Shown: positions 8,043 through 16,796 of the stretch, in pieces
Layout of the letters: every line of letters starts with the position of its first letter
How positions within the stretch are numbered: the stretch's first letter is position 1
Program-made: the position numbers and the translations under genes
Source of the DNA: Verrucomicrobiota bacterium
Lineage (GTDB): Bacteria > Verrucomicrobiota > Verrucomicrobiia > Verrucomicrobiales > DEV007
Length of the DNA: 35,587 bases
Reading direction: 5' to 3'
NCBI GenBank assembly: GCA_030625775.1
Contig: DAOUQC010000054.1
Span: 1-35,587 of the forward strand
Notes under the pieces: generated by a model
The model's database searches: none
What the model was told of the DNA's origin: nothing
What the model saw: only the letters and a program-made list of their open reading frames with translations

Positions 8043-9107
8043 ATGGACATCATCGATCAACTGAGCATTGCTCTGGGATTCGCCACGCTGGCAGGCTTGA
8101 ACCTTTATCTGACAGTTTTTGTCACCGGCCTGGCGGTGCGTTTTCACTGGATCGTATTGTCTGCGGACTACCAGGATCTGGATGTACTGGCACACCCTGC
8201 AGTACTGGTAGCCGCCGGAATATTTTTCCTGCTGGAATTTTTCTCCGATAAAATTCCCTGGGTGGATTCGCTCTGGGACACTGTGCATACAGTGATCCGT
8301 CCCGTAGGGGGAGCCTTTCTTGCCGTCCAGACTCTGGGTGAAACCGAGCCTGCCTTCGATGTGATCATTGCTTTACTGGCCGGCAGCGCGACGCTGGCTT
8401 CCCATGGATTCAAAGCAAGCACCCGTCTGGCAGTCAATGCATCGCCCGAACCCGTTTCCAATGTAGCGGTGAGCGTCACCGAAGACGTGGTGGTACTGGG
8501 TGGTCTAAGCTTGATGACCATTTCTCCCAAGCTGGCAGGCCTGCTCGCTTTGATTTTTCTGAGCCTGGTGATATTTTTTGCCCCGAGATTGCTACGGCGG
8601 ATAAAAGCCTTCACCTCTCTGCTCTATCACAAACTGGCCACTCCCGCTTCCGACGCCGAGGCTTGTTTCAAACAACACTCTAAACTTAGCCCCGATGAAG
8701 ATGTGGTTTTGACCCGGGTTCTTGATGGCAGCCGTCCCGATATCCTTTGGGCGGTAACCTGCATCACAGGCCGGGTGAAAAAAATAACCGGCCTGCGCCC
8801 CAACTTTCGAGTGAAAATATCTGGAGAATCAAGCTCTCCCGGCCAATTGCATTTTCTCATCAATCGTCGGGGGGGGATCGTGCATCAGGCTCTTTGCCTG
8901 AATGGTCTCGAAATTGTACACGAAGCTCGATTCCTCAGTGAAGACGTGGTTCTCTACAGCCTTGAAGACAAACACAAACTGGTGCTGCGTTTTCACCGGG
9001 GAGAACGAAAGGTAGCCGAAGAAGTGGTTCGACGGATAAAGGGATTGCGTACGACGAATGGAAAAGGCGCTACAATTGAACAAGGAGTGATGAGTATTGA
9101 ATCCTGA
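8043..9107 (+). CDS. DUF4126 membrane protein with long C-terminal extension
   Basis: A 354-residue protein. The first 190 residues match the DUF4126 pattern: GLNLYLTVFVTGLA, then LEFFSDKIPWVDSLWDTVHT and IRPVGGAFLAV, with about five membrane segments. Function of the family is unknown. Residues 200-354 form a soluble extension containing ISGESSSPGQLHFLINRRGG, which I do not recognise; it reads as a beta-rich cytoplasmic domain. Many family members end after the membrane part, so this tail is a possible lineage feature. GGAAC precedes the ATG at good spacing. It converges on the cobA-hemD gene with 25 bases between the stops and no clear terminator. Confidence 0.8.
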   Translation: MDIIDQLSIALGFATLAGLNLYLTVFVTGLAVRFHWIVLSADYQDLDVLAHPAVLVAAGIFFLLEFFSDKIPWVDSLWDTVHTVIRPVGGAFLAVQTLGETEPAFDVIIALLAGSATLASHGFKASTRLAVNASPEPVSNVAVSVTEDVVVLGGLSLMTISPKLAGLLALIFLSLVIFFAPRLLRRIKAFTSLLYHKLATPASDAEACFKQHSKLSPDEDVVLTRVLDGSRPDILWAVTCITGRVKKITGLRPNFRVKISGESSSPGQLHFLINRRGGIVHQALCLNGLEIVHEARFLSEDVVLYSLEDKHKLVLRFHRGERKVAEEVVRRIKGLRTTNGKGATIEQGVMSIES

Positions 9108-9132
9108 TTCAATACGTAAAAAAAGCGGGTGA

Positions 9133-10674
9133 TTACTTCTTCGCAATCTTCTTCACCGCCTTTACCAGGCCATCGATATTGTGCTCTCTGGCTTCGATAT
9201 CAACATCGAGCCCGGCAGCCTTCAAGGTTTGGGATGTCGATGGGCCAATGCTGACAATTTTCAAATGCTCGGGCAGTTCCAGCTTCAGTTTCAGAAAGCC
9301 CTCGACTGAAGAGGAACTGGTGAAGGTAATGATGTCGGCCCCTTCGCGTTTGAATCGCTCCAGTGATCCCGTGATGTCATCTGCGCCTATCACCGTTCGA
9401 TAGGCGATACCCTCATCGAGGATCACCCCGGCAGCCCCCAGCCGTTCGGCCAGCACCGGGCTGGCTTTTTCCGGACGGACCCAGAGCATGGTAAGATTTT
9501 CGATACTCTCGTCCATTTTTTCAAAAGCTGCGGCCAATGCCTCGCCAGTCGATTTTTTAGGTATCAAATCGACACTCAGATGATATTCCTTGAGCTTGTC
9601 AGCTGTTCCCGGCCCGACTGCCGCAATTTTAGCCCCGCCGATTTCCCGTGCGTCTTTGTAAAGTTTGTAAAAAATATTAAAGAAGCGCTCCACTCCGATG
9701 GGACTGGAGAAAATCAGCCAGTTATAACGATGACAATCCATCACCATCTCAGCAAAAGCCATTTCATCACTGGGCTTTTCCGTTCGTGTGACCGGTATTT
9801 CAATAATTTCTGCCCCAAGTTCTCTCAATCTGCCACTCAATTTGCCTGCCGTGCTACGGGTGCGGGTGACGATAATCCGTTTGCCTGACAAGGGTCGGTT
9901 TTCAAACCAGGAGAGCTCAGCTCTCAAATTCACCACTTCTCCAATCACCAGAACGGCAGGGGCCCTAAACTGGTTTTTTTCAGCCAGAGCTGCTATCGCA
10001 TCCAGAGACTCTGTCAAAGTCTCCTGCCCACCGGTGGTCGCCCAACGAATCAAGGCGCAGGGTGTATTGGATTTGGTCCCATGCTTGATCAGCTGCTCAC
10101 AGATCTGGCTCAAATTTTCGATTCCCATCACCACGATTTTAGTTCCATCTGCTGCGGCGATTTTTTTGTAATCGATCGCCGACGCATCTTTCGATGGATC
10201 TTCGTGTCCGGAAAAAATTGTCAGACTGGAATTGGAAAGCCGATGAGTGACCGGAATGCCTGCATAAGCCGGAGCTGCAAAAACAGAACTGATGCCGGGC
10301 ACAATTTCAAAACGGACACCTGCGGCTTTTAATTCTGCAGCCTCCTCTCCGCCGCGACCAAATACAAACGGATCGCCCCCTTTCAAGCGGGTCACTATTT
10401 TGCCCTCACCGGTTTTCGCTACCATCAGTTGATTGATCGAATCCTGTTCTGATTTGCCAGCACGGGCTATTTTACCCGCATAGATCAACTCGGCATTGGC
10501 ATTAGCCCAGGTGAGTAACTCAGGGTTGCAGAGGTAGTCATAAATCACCACATCAGCAGACTCGATGCACTCACGACCACGAACAGTAATCAAGCCCGGG
10601 TCTCCAGGACCAGCGCCTACGATGTAACAAATTCCCGGTTTTTCCTTTTGCTGTTTTCCCTTTTTAATCGCCAT
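9133..10674 (-). CDS. CobA-HemD fusion: uroporphyrinogen III methyltransferase and synthase
   Basis: A 513-residue bifunctional protein. Residues 14-255 are the SAM-dependent uroporphyrinogen III C-methyltransferase (CobA/SUMT), with VGAGPGDPGL (19-28), RLKGGDPFVFGRGGEE (96-111) and VPGISS (125-130). From about residue 262 comes the HemD synthase: GKRIIVTRTRS, FSSPIGVERFF, TFTSSSSVEGFL and VSIGPSTSQTLKAAG. HemD closes and inverts ring D of hydroxymethylbilane. CobA then methylates the product to precorrin-2 for siroheme or cobalamin. The start overlaps the end of hemC by 11 bases, so translation is probably coupled. Fusions of this type occur in several phyla. No chelatase or precorrin-2 dehydrogenase is nearby. 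Confidence 0.94.
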   Translation of the reverse strand: MAIKKGKQQKEKPGICYIVGAGPGDPGLITVRGRECIESADVVIYDYLCNPELLTWANANAELIYAGKIARAGKSEQDSINQLMVAKTGEGKIVTRLKGGDPFVFGRGGEEAAELKAAGVRFEIVPGISSVFAAPAYAGIPVTHRLSNSSLTIFSGHEDPSKDASAIDYKKIAAADGTKIVVMGIENLSQICEQLIKHGTKSNTPCALIRWATTGGQETLTESLDAIAALAEKNQFRAPAVLVIGEVVNLRAELSWFENRPLSGKRIIVTRTRSTAGKLSGRLRELGAEIIEIPVTRTEKPSDEMAFAEMVMDCHRYNWLIFSSPIGVERFFNIFYKLYKDAREIGGAKIAAVGPGTADKLKEYHLSVDLIPKKSTGEALAAAFEKMDESIENLTMLWVRPEKASPVLAERLGAAGVILDEGIAYRTVIGADDITGSLERFKREGADIITFTSSSSVEGFLKLKLELPEHLKIVSIGPSTSQTLKAAGLDVDIEAREHNIDGLVKAVKKIAKK

Positions 10675-11674
10675 AAACTTCTCGCATCAACTGGTCTGCC
10701 AAATCTTCAGGGGAACAAGTAGCGGGTGCGCTCACTTCGCCTTCACGAGGGGCAGCATCCAGATTTTTTTCATCAAAAATACGCGTTCTCATACTCAGCA
10801 CCTCCTGCTCGTCATCCCACCAGGTCAATAGACCCACCGGTGTCTGACAACCCGCCTGCAGACGCGCCAGAAAGGCTCTCTCAGCACTCACGCGAACAAA
10901 GGTCGCTTGGTGGTTGATCAATGCCAATGCTGCAGAAGTCTCGGTGTCTGCATGCCGCGATTCGATGCCGATCGCTCCCTGGCCGGCAGCGGGAAGAAAT
11001 TCGCCTGCATCCAGCACACAAAATCCTACGCTTGAATCCTGATCAAAATTCAAGCTTCCACTCCGGTCATCCGTCTCAAGAAAACCGAGCCTCTTCAGGC
11101 CTGCCCGGGCCAACATGATGGCATCCCATTCCTGCGTCTGCAATAGCTTGCGAATGCGGGTCGGCACATTGCCGCGAATATCTACCAGCTTGAGGTCCGG
11201 CCTCAGCCAGCTCAACTGCCGGGCACGACGCACACTGCTGGTAGCAACCGTGCCCCCCTGAGGAAGGCTGGCAATGTCGTAGGGTGCGCCCGCATTTCGG
11301 CAAAGCAATACATCCTCTATGGCTTCGCGCTCCAAGGTCGCGCTGATGGCAAAGCTTTCATGCAATTCAGTGGGCACATCCTTAAGGCTATGCACCGCCG
11401 CATGAATCTCTCCGGCCAACAGGGCTTCTTCGAGTTCTTTGGTGAATATTCCCTTGTCCAGAATGGCTTCACCACCAGAAGCTGCGGGATCACTGAATTC
11501 CGAAAGCTTCAGGTCCGGACGTTTGTCACCAACCGTATTGATGATGCGCACTTCCACCTGTGAGTGCCCAGCCTGGATCAAGCAAGCCTCAGTCTGCCTG
11601 ACCTGGGTCACTGCCAAATCGCTACCGCGACTGCCCAGAATTAGTGTCGCTACACGGTGTGTTTCACTGCTCAT
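10664..11674 (-). CDS. hemC: Porphobilinogen deaminase (hydroxymethylbilane synthase)
   Basis: Joins four porphobilinogen molecules into hydroxymethylbilane on a dipyrromethane cofactor in the cytoplasm. The 336-residue protein shows GSRGSDLAVTQ at the N terminus, VHSLKDVPT (94-102), SSVRRARQL, VDIRGNVPTRIRKL, LPAAGQGAIGIE and the cofactor-attachment cysteine (Cys276) in LQAGCQTPVG. Length is slightly above the usual 310, with the excess in a C-terminal domain containing WWDDEQEV. Its ATG overlaps the hemA stop by four bases and its end overlaps cobA-hemD by 11, so the three are one translationally linked block. Confidence 0.96.
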   Translation of the reverse strand: MSSETHRVATLILGSRGSDLAVTQVRQTEACLIQAGHSQVEVRIINTVGDKRPDLKLSEFSDPAASGGEAILDKGIFTKELEEALLAGEIHAAVHSLKDVPTELHESFAISATLEREAIEDVLLCRNAGAPYDIASLPQGGTVATSSVRRARQLSWLRPDLKLVDIRGNVPTRIRKLLQTQEWDAIMLARAGLKRLGFLETDDRSGSLNFDQDSSVGFCVLDAGEFLPAAGQGAIGIESRHADTETSAALALINHQATFVRVSAERAFLARLQAGCQTPVGLLTWWDDEQEVLSMRTRIFDEKNLDAAPREGEVSAPATCSPEDLADQLMREVYGD

Positions 11675-12774
11675 GATTCAGGTAAAGCTTCAGTGGAACC
11701 CGAATCCATGTCAGGCTTCCGGGTGGATTCAAGTGTTTGCGGAGGCCGTCCACCCGAAGATGGAACCAAAGCCTCTATGCCTCTTTCTTCGATAAACTGG
11801 TCGAGAACCTGCTCACAAAATGCGACCTGTTTTTTCCGGTCATTACGAGTTCCTGCGGCAATGCCTTCCAAGGCATCGATATCATAAAGATAAACATTTT
11901 CAATATCGCCCACCGCCGGATCCACATCGCGGGGAACAGCGATATCAATCACAAATAAAGGCTGGCGGCCGCGTCGCGGCATGGCGGAGCTGATCATTTC
12001 TGCGTGAATCACATGATGAGGGGCCGCTGTCGAGCTGACGATGATGTCCACTTCATCCAGCGAATCACTCCAGTTATCAAAATGAACCGCCTTCCCATCC
12101 ATTTGTTTAGCTAGTTCCACCGCATGATCGTACGAGCGATTCGAAACAATTATGCTTTTTGCTCCCCTTGAGTGCAGACTCTGCGCTGTCCGCCGACTCA
12201 TATCTCCAGCTCCAATCAACATGACACGGCAGCTGGTCAGGTCACCAAAAATTTTCTCAGCCAGATCGACAGCCACAGAACCCACCGAAGTGGCCCCGCG
12301 GGTCAGTTCGGTGCTTGAACGTATGAGCTTGCCAGCTCGAAAAGCCTGCTGAAACAACTTGTTCAACATCCGTGCAGTCGCACCTGCCTTCTGTGAATCC
12401 GCATAAGCTTGTTTGACTTGCCCAAAAATCTCAGTTTCCCCCAACACCATGGAATCCAGGCCCCCGGCGACAGAAAACAGATGGCGTGCCGCCGATTCGT
12501 TATGCAATTTGTAAAAATCGACCAGCTCTCCAACCTGCATTTCAAAGTGCCGGTCCAGATATTCCTTCAGCCGGTCAAAACCATGTTCCAACTTTTCGGC
12601 AACGGCATAAATCTCCACTCGGTTGCAAGTCGATAAAACCACGACTTCATCGATGGCTTCAATGGCTTGGATCTCATGCAGGGACTCCGCCAGATGTTTG
12701 TGGGCAAACGCCATGCGCTCCCGCACTTCAACGGGCGCAGACTCATGATTCACACCTAGACAAAGAATATTCAT
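11671..12774 (-). CDS. hemA: Glutamyl-tRNA reductase, shortened dimerisation domain
   Basis: Reduces glutamyl-tRNA(Glu) to glutamate semialdehyde, the entry step of C5 tetrapyrrole synthesis. The catalytic domain has GVNHESAPVEVRE and the nucleophilic Cys50 in STCNRVEIY. The LGETEIFGQVK block follows, then the NADPH-binding domain with VMLIGAGDMSR and FVIDIAVPRDVDP. The usual protein has about 420 residues, ending in a helical dimerisation domain of roughly 100 residues. Here, after YDIDALEGIAAGTRNDRKK, only about 50 residues remain, the last part low-complexity (Pro, Ser, Glu). No frameshift is evident, and hemC starts in a four-base overlap with this stop. Regulation by haem-dependent turnover cannot be judged. 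Confidence 0.94.
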   Translation of the reverse strand: MNILCLGVNHESAPVEVRERMAFAHKHLAESLHEIQAIEAIDEVVVLSTCNRVEIYAVAEKLEHGFDRLKEYLDRHFEMQVGELVDFYKLHNESAARHLFSVAGGLDSMVLGETEIFGQVKQAYADSQKAGATARMLNKLFQQAFRAGKLIRSSTELTRGATSVGSVAVDLAEKIFGDLTSCRVMLIGAGDMSRRTAQSLHSRGAKSIIVSNRSYDHAVELAKQMDGKAVHFDNWSDSLDEVDIIVSSTAAPHHVIHAEMISSAMPRRGRQPLFVIDIAVPRDVDPAVGDIENVYLYDIDALEGIAAGTRNDRKKQVAFCEQVLDQFIEERGIEALVPSSGGRPPQTLESTRKPDMDSGSTEALPES

Positions 12775-12783
12775 CCGAAAAAA

Positions 12784-13563
12784 TTACAGAACCAGTAAAA
12801 TAAGCACGGGCAGCAAAAACAGACCCATCGCTCCCTGGGACAGCTTGGTAGCGCCTATCCGTTTAGTGGCATAGAGAACGAGCAAGGCTATATAAGCCAG
12901 CCAGGCCAACATCGATAAACCTTGATGCAAAGGAGCTGGCACATTTTCCATAAGGAAAGCAGAAATAATACCGACCGTCAACAGGATGACCCCGATCACG
13001 ATCAAGCGAATCACAGCGATGGTCAGATATCGAATCGGAGGCAAATTGTAAAAAAGTGCTTTCAACTGCCTGCGCTTCAGTTGCCGGTCTTGCACCAGAA
13101 ACATCAAACCTGCAACCCCCGCCAAAGCAAGCGAACCAAAGGAAACCAGTGAAACCGAAGCATGCAGCTCCAACCAACCGTCCATTTTATCTGTATGTTC
13201 ACTTGTTGTTTCGGGAGCACCTTCTAAAAAAAATCCCGCCAGGGCAAACAATTGAAAAACCAGCACCAGGGGAGCAATAAAAACACCAAGCAAGGACAGC
13301 CGGAACGATTTGCCGAGAATAAAATAGAGCAATACCATGCTCCAACTCAGAAAAATGAGTACCTCCTGCAAAGAAGTAATCGGACAACGGTGATGCATTT
13401 GTCCCCGTAAATATAGTGTCGCACTCAGAAACAAAAAGCCGAACGCCATCACCAGCAGATTGGCCCGACTGTCGTGGTGCCTGCCTGCACGCAATCCATT
13501 GACAGCATATACAAAGCCGCCAAAAAAACACAGAGTTGACACTACGAGGAAAAATTTGTCCAT
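12784..13563 (-). CDS. hemX: HemX/CcsA-like cytochrome c assembly membrane protein
   Basis: A 259-residue integral membrane protein with about eight hydrophobic segments. It resembles the HemX/CcsA branch of haem-handling proteins: a GQMHHRCPITSLQEVLIFLSW stretch after helix three, HASVSLVSFGSLALAG near the middle, and a C-terminal pair of helices. The histidines in these segments could bind haem. In several bacteria hemX lies beside hemA and affects GluTR level or haem export. Here it is first in the hem operon, ten bases before hemA, with GGTGGGAG ahead of its ATG. A role in c-type cytochrome maturation is the main alternative. Confidence 0.82.
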   Translation of the reverse strand: MDKFFLVVSTLCFFGGFVYAVNGLRAGRHHDSRANLLVMAFGFLFLSATLYLRGQMHHRCPITSLQEVLIFLSWSMVLLYFILGKSFRLSLLGVFIAPLVLVFQLFALAGFFLEGAPETTSEHTDKMDGWLELHASVSLVSFGSLALAGVAGLMFLVQDRQLKRRQLKALFYNLPPIRYLTIAVIRLIVIGVILLTVGIISAFLMENVPAPLHQGLSMLAWLAYIALLVLYATKRIGATKLSQGAMGLFLLPVLILLVL

Positions 13564-13670
13564 CGGGCTCCCACCTTAAGTGAATGGTGCCGCCATTGCA
13601 AACGCCAGCAAGTCCTCAAAATTTGGCCCCTGCCAAGCTGCTTTTCTGCTTTCACCACCAACTTGACGCC

Positions 13671-13685
13671 CAGGCAGGCTGCCTG
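13671..13685. repeat. Perfect short inverted repeat ahead of apt
   Basis: CAGGCA-GGC-TGCCTG is a perfect six-base inverted repeat with a three-base centre, 14 bases before the apt GTG and inside the hemX-apt divergent region. It has no T run. It could be an operator or a leader hairpin. Only the symmetry is seen. Confidence 0.4.
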
Positions 13686-13699
13686 TTAAGTCTGCAAGC

Positions 13700-14233
13700 G
13701 TGAGCACTCATACGATAAAAAAACTGGATGCGGCAATTCGTGATATTCATGACTTCCCGAAAGAAGGCATTGTTTTTAAAGATATCACCCCGCTTTTACT
13801 GCAACCCGACACCTTTAAGCTGGCGATCAGCGAGCTGATCAAAACTGCTGCCGGCCAGAAAGTGGATAAAATCATCGGCATCGACGCCCGCGGCTTTATC
13901 TTCGGTGCTGTGGTGGCCCATGAAATGGGCATCGGTTTCATCCCGGTCAGAAAACTTGGCAAACTGCCCCATGATACGGAATCCATCTCCTATTCCCTGG
14001 AATACGGTGAAGCGGAGATAGAAATCCATCGGGATTCGATTTTACCGGGAGAAAACGTCTTGATCATCGATGACCTGCTGGCCACCGGAGGAACAGCTGC
14101 GGCAACAGTTCAACTCGTCCAACGCCTTGGCGGCAATTTGATCGGAGCATCCTTTTTGATCGAACTGACCTTTCTCAACGGGCGTGAAGTCCTGGGCAAG
14201 GATGTGCCGATCCATTCTCTACTTACCTACTGA
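13700..14233 (+). CDS. apt: Adenine phosphoribosyltransferase
   Basis: Salvages adenine with PRPP to AMP. The 177-residue protein matches the family in length and motifs. These are IRDIHDFPKEGIVFKDITPLL at the N terminus, GIDARGFIFGAVVA, the flexible loop PVRKLGKLPH, and the PRPP-binding loop VLIIDDLLATGGTAAA (120-135). The start is the GTG at 13700. The nearest downstream ATG is out of frame, and the conserved N terminus requires this start. The ribosome site is weak. It is divergent from hemX and converges on fabF with nine bases between the stops. Confidence 0.96.
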   Translation: MSTHTIKKLDAAIRDIHDFPKEGIVFKDITPLLLQPDTFKLAISELIKTAAGQKVDKIIGIDARGFIFGAVVAHEMGIGFIPVRKLGKLPHDTESISYSLEYGEAEIEIHRDSILPGENVLIIDDLLATGGTAAATVQLVQRLGGNLIGASFLIELTFLNGREVLGKDVPIHSLLTY

Positions 14234-14242
14234 CAGGGAGAT

Positions 14243-15490
14243 TCACCCCTTGTATCGTGTGATCAGCAAAGAAGCGTTGTGGCCACCAAAACCAAACGAA
14301 TTACTCAAAGCCGCATCAATTTGAACCTCTCTGGCCACATTCGGCACGTAATCGAGGTCACACTGCGGATCCGGATTATCAAGATTAATCGTGGGAGGAA
14401 TGATTCCTTCATTCAAAGCTTTGATACACGCCGCCAGTTCTACACCACCAGCCGCACCCAAGAGGTGGCCTGTCATGGATTTGGTTGAGCTCACCAGCAA
14501 ACCGTTTTGGGCATAATCACCGAAAGTTTTTTTGATTGCCTTCGTTTCACACACATCACCCAAACCAGTGGACGTTCCGTGAGCATTCACATAGTTTACG
14601 TCTTCAGGATTCAAATGTGCATGTTTCAAAGCCATCTGCATACAACGCTTGGCTCCCTCTCCTTCCGGATGGGGCGAAGTCAAATGGTAGGCGTCGGCAG
14701 ACACGCCGTATCCTGCCAGCTCACAATAAATGTGTGCTCCACGTTTTTTGGCATGTTCCAATTCTTCGACCACCACGGTACCCGCTCCTTCGCCCATGAC
14801 AAAGCCATCGCGATCCTTGTCAAAAGGGCGAGAAGCTTTTTCGGGTGCGTCGTTGCGGATGCTCAGGGCTTTCATGTTGCCAAAACCCGATAGCCCCATC
14901 GGCGTAATCGATGCCTCGGATCCTCCCGCGACAAACATGTCGGCATCGTCAAATTTAATCATTCTCCACGCCTCGCCAATATTATGATTGGCCGTGGCAC
15001 AAGCCGTGACGATACACATATTCGGTCCACGAAGGTCGAAATCGATCGAAATGATACCGCTGGCAATATTGGCAATCATCATTGGAATCGTAAAAGGCGA
15101 CACCTTGGATGCCCCACGATTAAGCAAAACCGCATGTTGTTTTTCCAGTGTGCCCAAACCACCGATGCCACTGCCTACCATGACCCCAAAACGATCACGG
15201 TCGACTTTATCAAAATCCACCCCACAGTCCTCCAAAGCCATCTTGGCACCTGCAACGCCCAGCTGGGTGAAGCGATCCGCCCGCCGGGCATCCTTGTGGG
15301 ATACGAAAAAAGGTGCCGGGTCAAAATCCTTCACCTGTCCCCCGATCTTGCAGGCAAACGCCTCAGTATCGATCGCGTCGATTAACTGAATACCGCTTTG
15401 CCCGGTGATCAGATTTTCCCAGAAAGTATCCAGATGATTTCCTATTGGTGACAATACACCGATGCCTGTGATGACGACTCTGCGTTCCAT
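14243..15490 (-). CDS. fabF: 3-oxoacyl-[acyl-carrier-protein] synthase II
   Basis: Condensing enzyme that elongates acyl-ACP with malonyl-ACP in type II fatty acid synthesis. The 415-residue protein has the catalytic triad of the family: Cys164 in VTACATANHN, His304 in VNAHGTSTGLGD and His342 in MTGHLLGAAGG, with Lys337 in SSTKS. The N terminus RRVVITGIGVLSPIG and the C-terminal SFGFGGHNASLL are typical. No acpP is adjacent upstream, which differs from the common acpP-fabF pair. It lies at the end of a long minus-strand series, 90 bases after the small zinc-ribbon gene, so co-transcription is possible. Confidence 0.96.
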   Translation of the reverse strand: MERRVVITGIGVLSPIGNHLDTFWENLITGQSGIQLIDAIDTEAFACKIGGQVKDFDPAPFFVSHKDARRADRFTQLGVAGAKMALEDCGVDFDKVDRDRFGVMVGSGIGGLGTLEKQHAVLLNRGASKVSPFTIPMMIANIASGIISIDFDLRGPNMCIVTACATANHNIGEAWRMIKFDDADMFVAGGSEASITPMGLSGFGNMKALSIRNDAPEKASRPFDKDRDGFVMGEGAGTVVVEELEHAKKRGAHIYCELAGYGVSADAYHLTSPHPEGEGAKRCMQMALKHAHLNPEDVNYVNAHGTSTGLGDVCETKAIKKTFGDYAQNGLLVSSTKSMTGHLLGAAGGVELAACIKALNEGIIPPTINLDNPDPQCDLDYVPNVAREVQIDAALSNSFGFGGHNASLLITRYKG

Positions 15491-15580
15491 GATAATACTA
15501 TCGTTTTCCGGTCGGGGGAGTGTTTAACCTTCACCACGCTTTTAGTCCCTTTGCAAGACTAATTTACCAGACAAGGACCA

Positions 15581-15820
15581 TCAAATTTCACGAACACTGC
15601 CACGCTCGTTCAGACGTCCACAACTGGGGCAGGCTAACAGTTCGCGCTCGGACGGATCCTCAAAACTATGCCCACAAATATCACAAACCACCATTGAGCG
15701 TCGTTTGCGGTTGTCCTGACGAAACCTGAGTAATTCTCCAACCACCCAGGCAAAACAGAGAATCCCCAGCAGAACTGCCATGTAGATGAGAATTAAATGG
15801 GTAAGTGTGACTCGAAACAT
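15581..15820 (-). CDS. Small membrane-anchored zinc-ribbon protein
   Basis: Not recognised by name. A 79-residue protein with one N-terminal membrane helix (about 7-30), then a basic stretch RFRQDNRKRRS, then a zinc-ribbon pattern of two CXXC knuckles, CDIC (46, 49) and CPSC (64, 67), 14 residues apart. The positive-inside rule places the ribbon in the cytoplasm. It follows the TonB-like gene by 26 bases in the ExbB/ExbD series, which suggests a partner role there. The two well-spaced knuckles and the operon position support a real gene. Confidence 0.68.
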   Translation of the reverse strand: MFRVTLTHLILIYMAVLLGILCFAWVVGELLRFRQDNRKRRSMVVCDICGHSFEDPSERELLACPSCGRLNERGSVREI

Positions 15821-15846
15821 ATCAAATCAGTGCTGCTTTGCGGAGA

Positions 15847-16377
15847 TCATTGTTTCTTCTCTGGTTCCCCAATAGAGGAATCCTTCGCCTCTGGAGACTC
15901 AAGTTCAAGAAAATCCTCTGTGCTGAATGGTGGGAATATACTTAATTCAGCCGGTAGAGTCAGCGATGCAGAGCTGTCCACAACAGCTTCCCCTAAGGCA
16001 GGTTTTTTAAAGGGAGGAGTCCTGTCAGCAAATGAAGGGCGAAACATAATTGCAAACCCGTCCATGACATTGCGACTTTCCGAACCATTCGAAGCAGGTT
16101 GCAGAAAAATCAGGCGATCATTCAATTCTTGCAAAAGAATGGCATTGCCGGGGTTTTTTTCATCGAGAATCAATACCCGGGCTGGAAAGGGCTCAACTCT
16201 CCCGGACGAAGGATAGACCACTTGGAAAAGATAAAACCCGGTAGCATGCAGGATTAACGACAGGACAACAAAACCCCACAGCCAGAACGATCCGGAATAG
16301 CGCTGGCTCCAGGAAAAAACAAACCCATCCATCTCCTCCACAGAGGCGGCCAGTCTTCTGTTGGCTTTGCCCGGCAT
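15847..16377 (-). CDS. Short TonB/TolA-like membrane protein
   Basis: A 176-residue protein with a 30-residue cytoplasmic N terminus and one membrane helix (about 31-54), then a periplasmic tail. The helix carries Ser40-x3-His44 (LSLILHATG), the SxxxH signature by which TonB contacts ExbB/ExbD. It begins six bases after the ExbD stop, the place expected for a TonB or TolA gene. It lacks a long Pro/Lys spacer and I see no TonB C-terminal domain. The tail is instead partly acidic and ends in GEPEKKQ. It may be a minimal energy transducer or a divergent TolA; the assignment rests on the helix motif and gene order. Confidence 0.66.
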   Translation of the reverse strand: MPGKANRRLAASVEEMDGFVFSWSQRYSGSFWLWGFVVLSLILHATGFYLFQVVYPSSGRVEPFPARVLILDEKNPGNAILLQELNDRLIFLQPASNGSESRNVMDGFAIMFRPSFADRTPPFKKPALGEAVVDSSASLTLPAELSIFPPFSTEDFLELESPEAKDSSIGEPEKKQ

Positions 16378-16382
16378 GGCTT

Positions 16383-16796
16383 CTAATTCTCCTCTTCCGA
16401 GCTGGTGGCATAGACCAGGTCGTACCCGTGCCGCAATACAAGGTTTGAAATTTCGATGACCGAGCCAAATGCGGCAGATTGATCTGCTCGAATGATTACC
16501 TGGTGAACTTTATCAGTGCTGGCATTATTCTCAAGACGCTCGCCCAGTTCATCAAGGGTGACTCGATCTTCATTGAGATAAATACGCAGATTCTCTCCCG
16601 GAGCCAAGGTGATGATGTGGGAGCGATCGATCGAGGGTAGACTGGAATTGGAAAATGGCACCTCAACGGAAATGCCCGATTTGAGGATGAAGTTAGATCC
16701 AAGCAGAAAAAAGATAAGTAACAACAGGACAACATCCAGAACGGGAGCCGAATAGAGAAAATTCGCCCGTGTCGGTAAAGTGGATTCGAGTTTCAT
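16383..16796 (-). CDS. exbD: ExbD/TolR-family proton channel subunit
   Basis: A 137-residue protein with one N-terminal membrane helix bearing the family aspartate in APVLDVVLLLLIFFLL, followed by a periplasmic domain ending in VIRADQSAAFGSVIEI-type sequence. This Asp is the proton-carrying residue of ExbD/TolR. The start is taken as the ATG at 16796, which shares one base with the exbB stop (TGATG) and has GGAG upstream. A TTG one codon earlier is less likely. ExbD/TolR and MotB-like roles are not separable from sequence alone. The TonB-like helix encoded next favours ExbD. Confidence 0.88.
   Translation of the reverse strand: MKLESTLPTRANFLYSAPVLDVVLLLLIFFLLGSNFILKSGISVEVPFSNSSLPSIDRSHIITLAPGENLRIYLNEDRVTLDELGERLENNASTDKVHQVIIRADQSAAFGSVIEISNLVLRHGYDLVYATSSEEEN

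Noticed and set aside
9108-9132. Terminator between the DUF4126 and cobA-hemD genes
   Set aside because: Only 25 bases with no stable stem; nothing called.
13564-13699. TTGACG with a TTAAGT-like -10 before apt
   Set aside because: The -10 match is only three of six bases, so no promoter was called.
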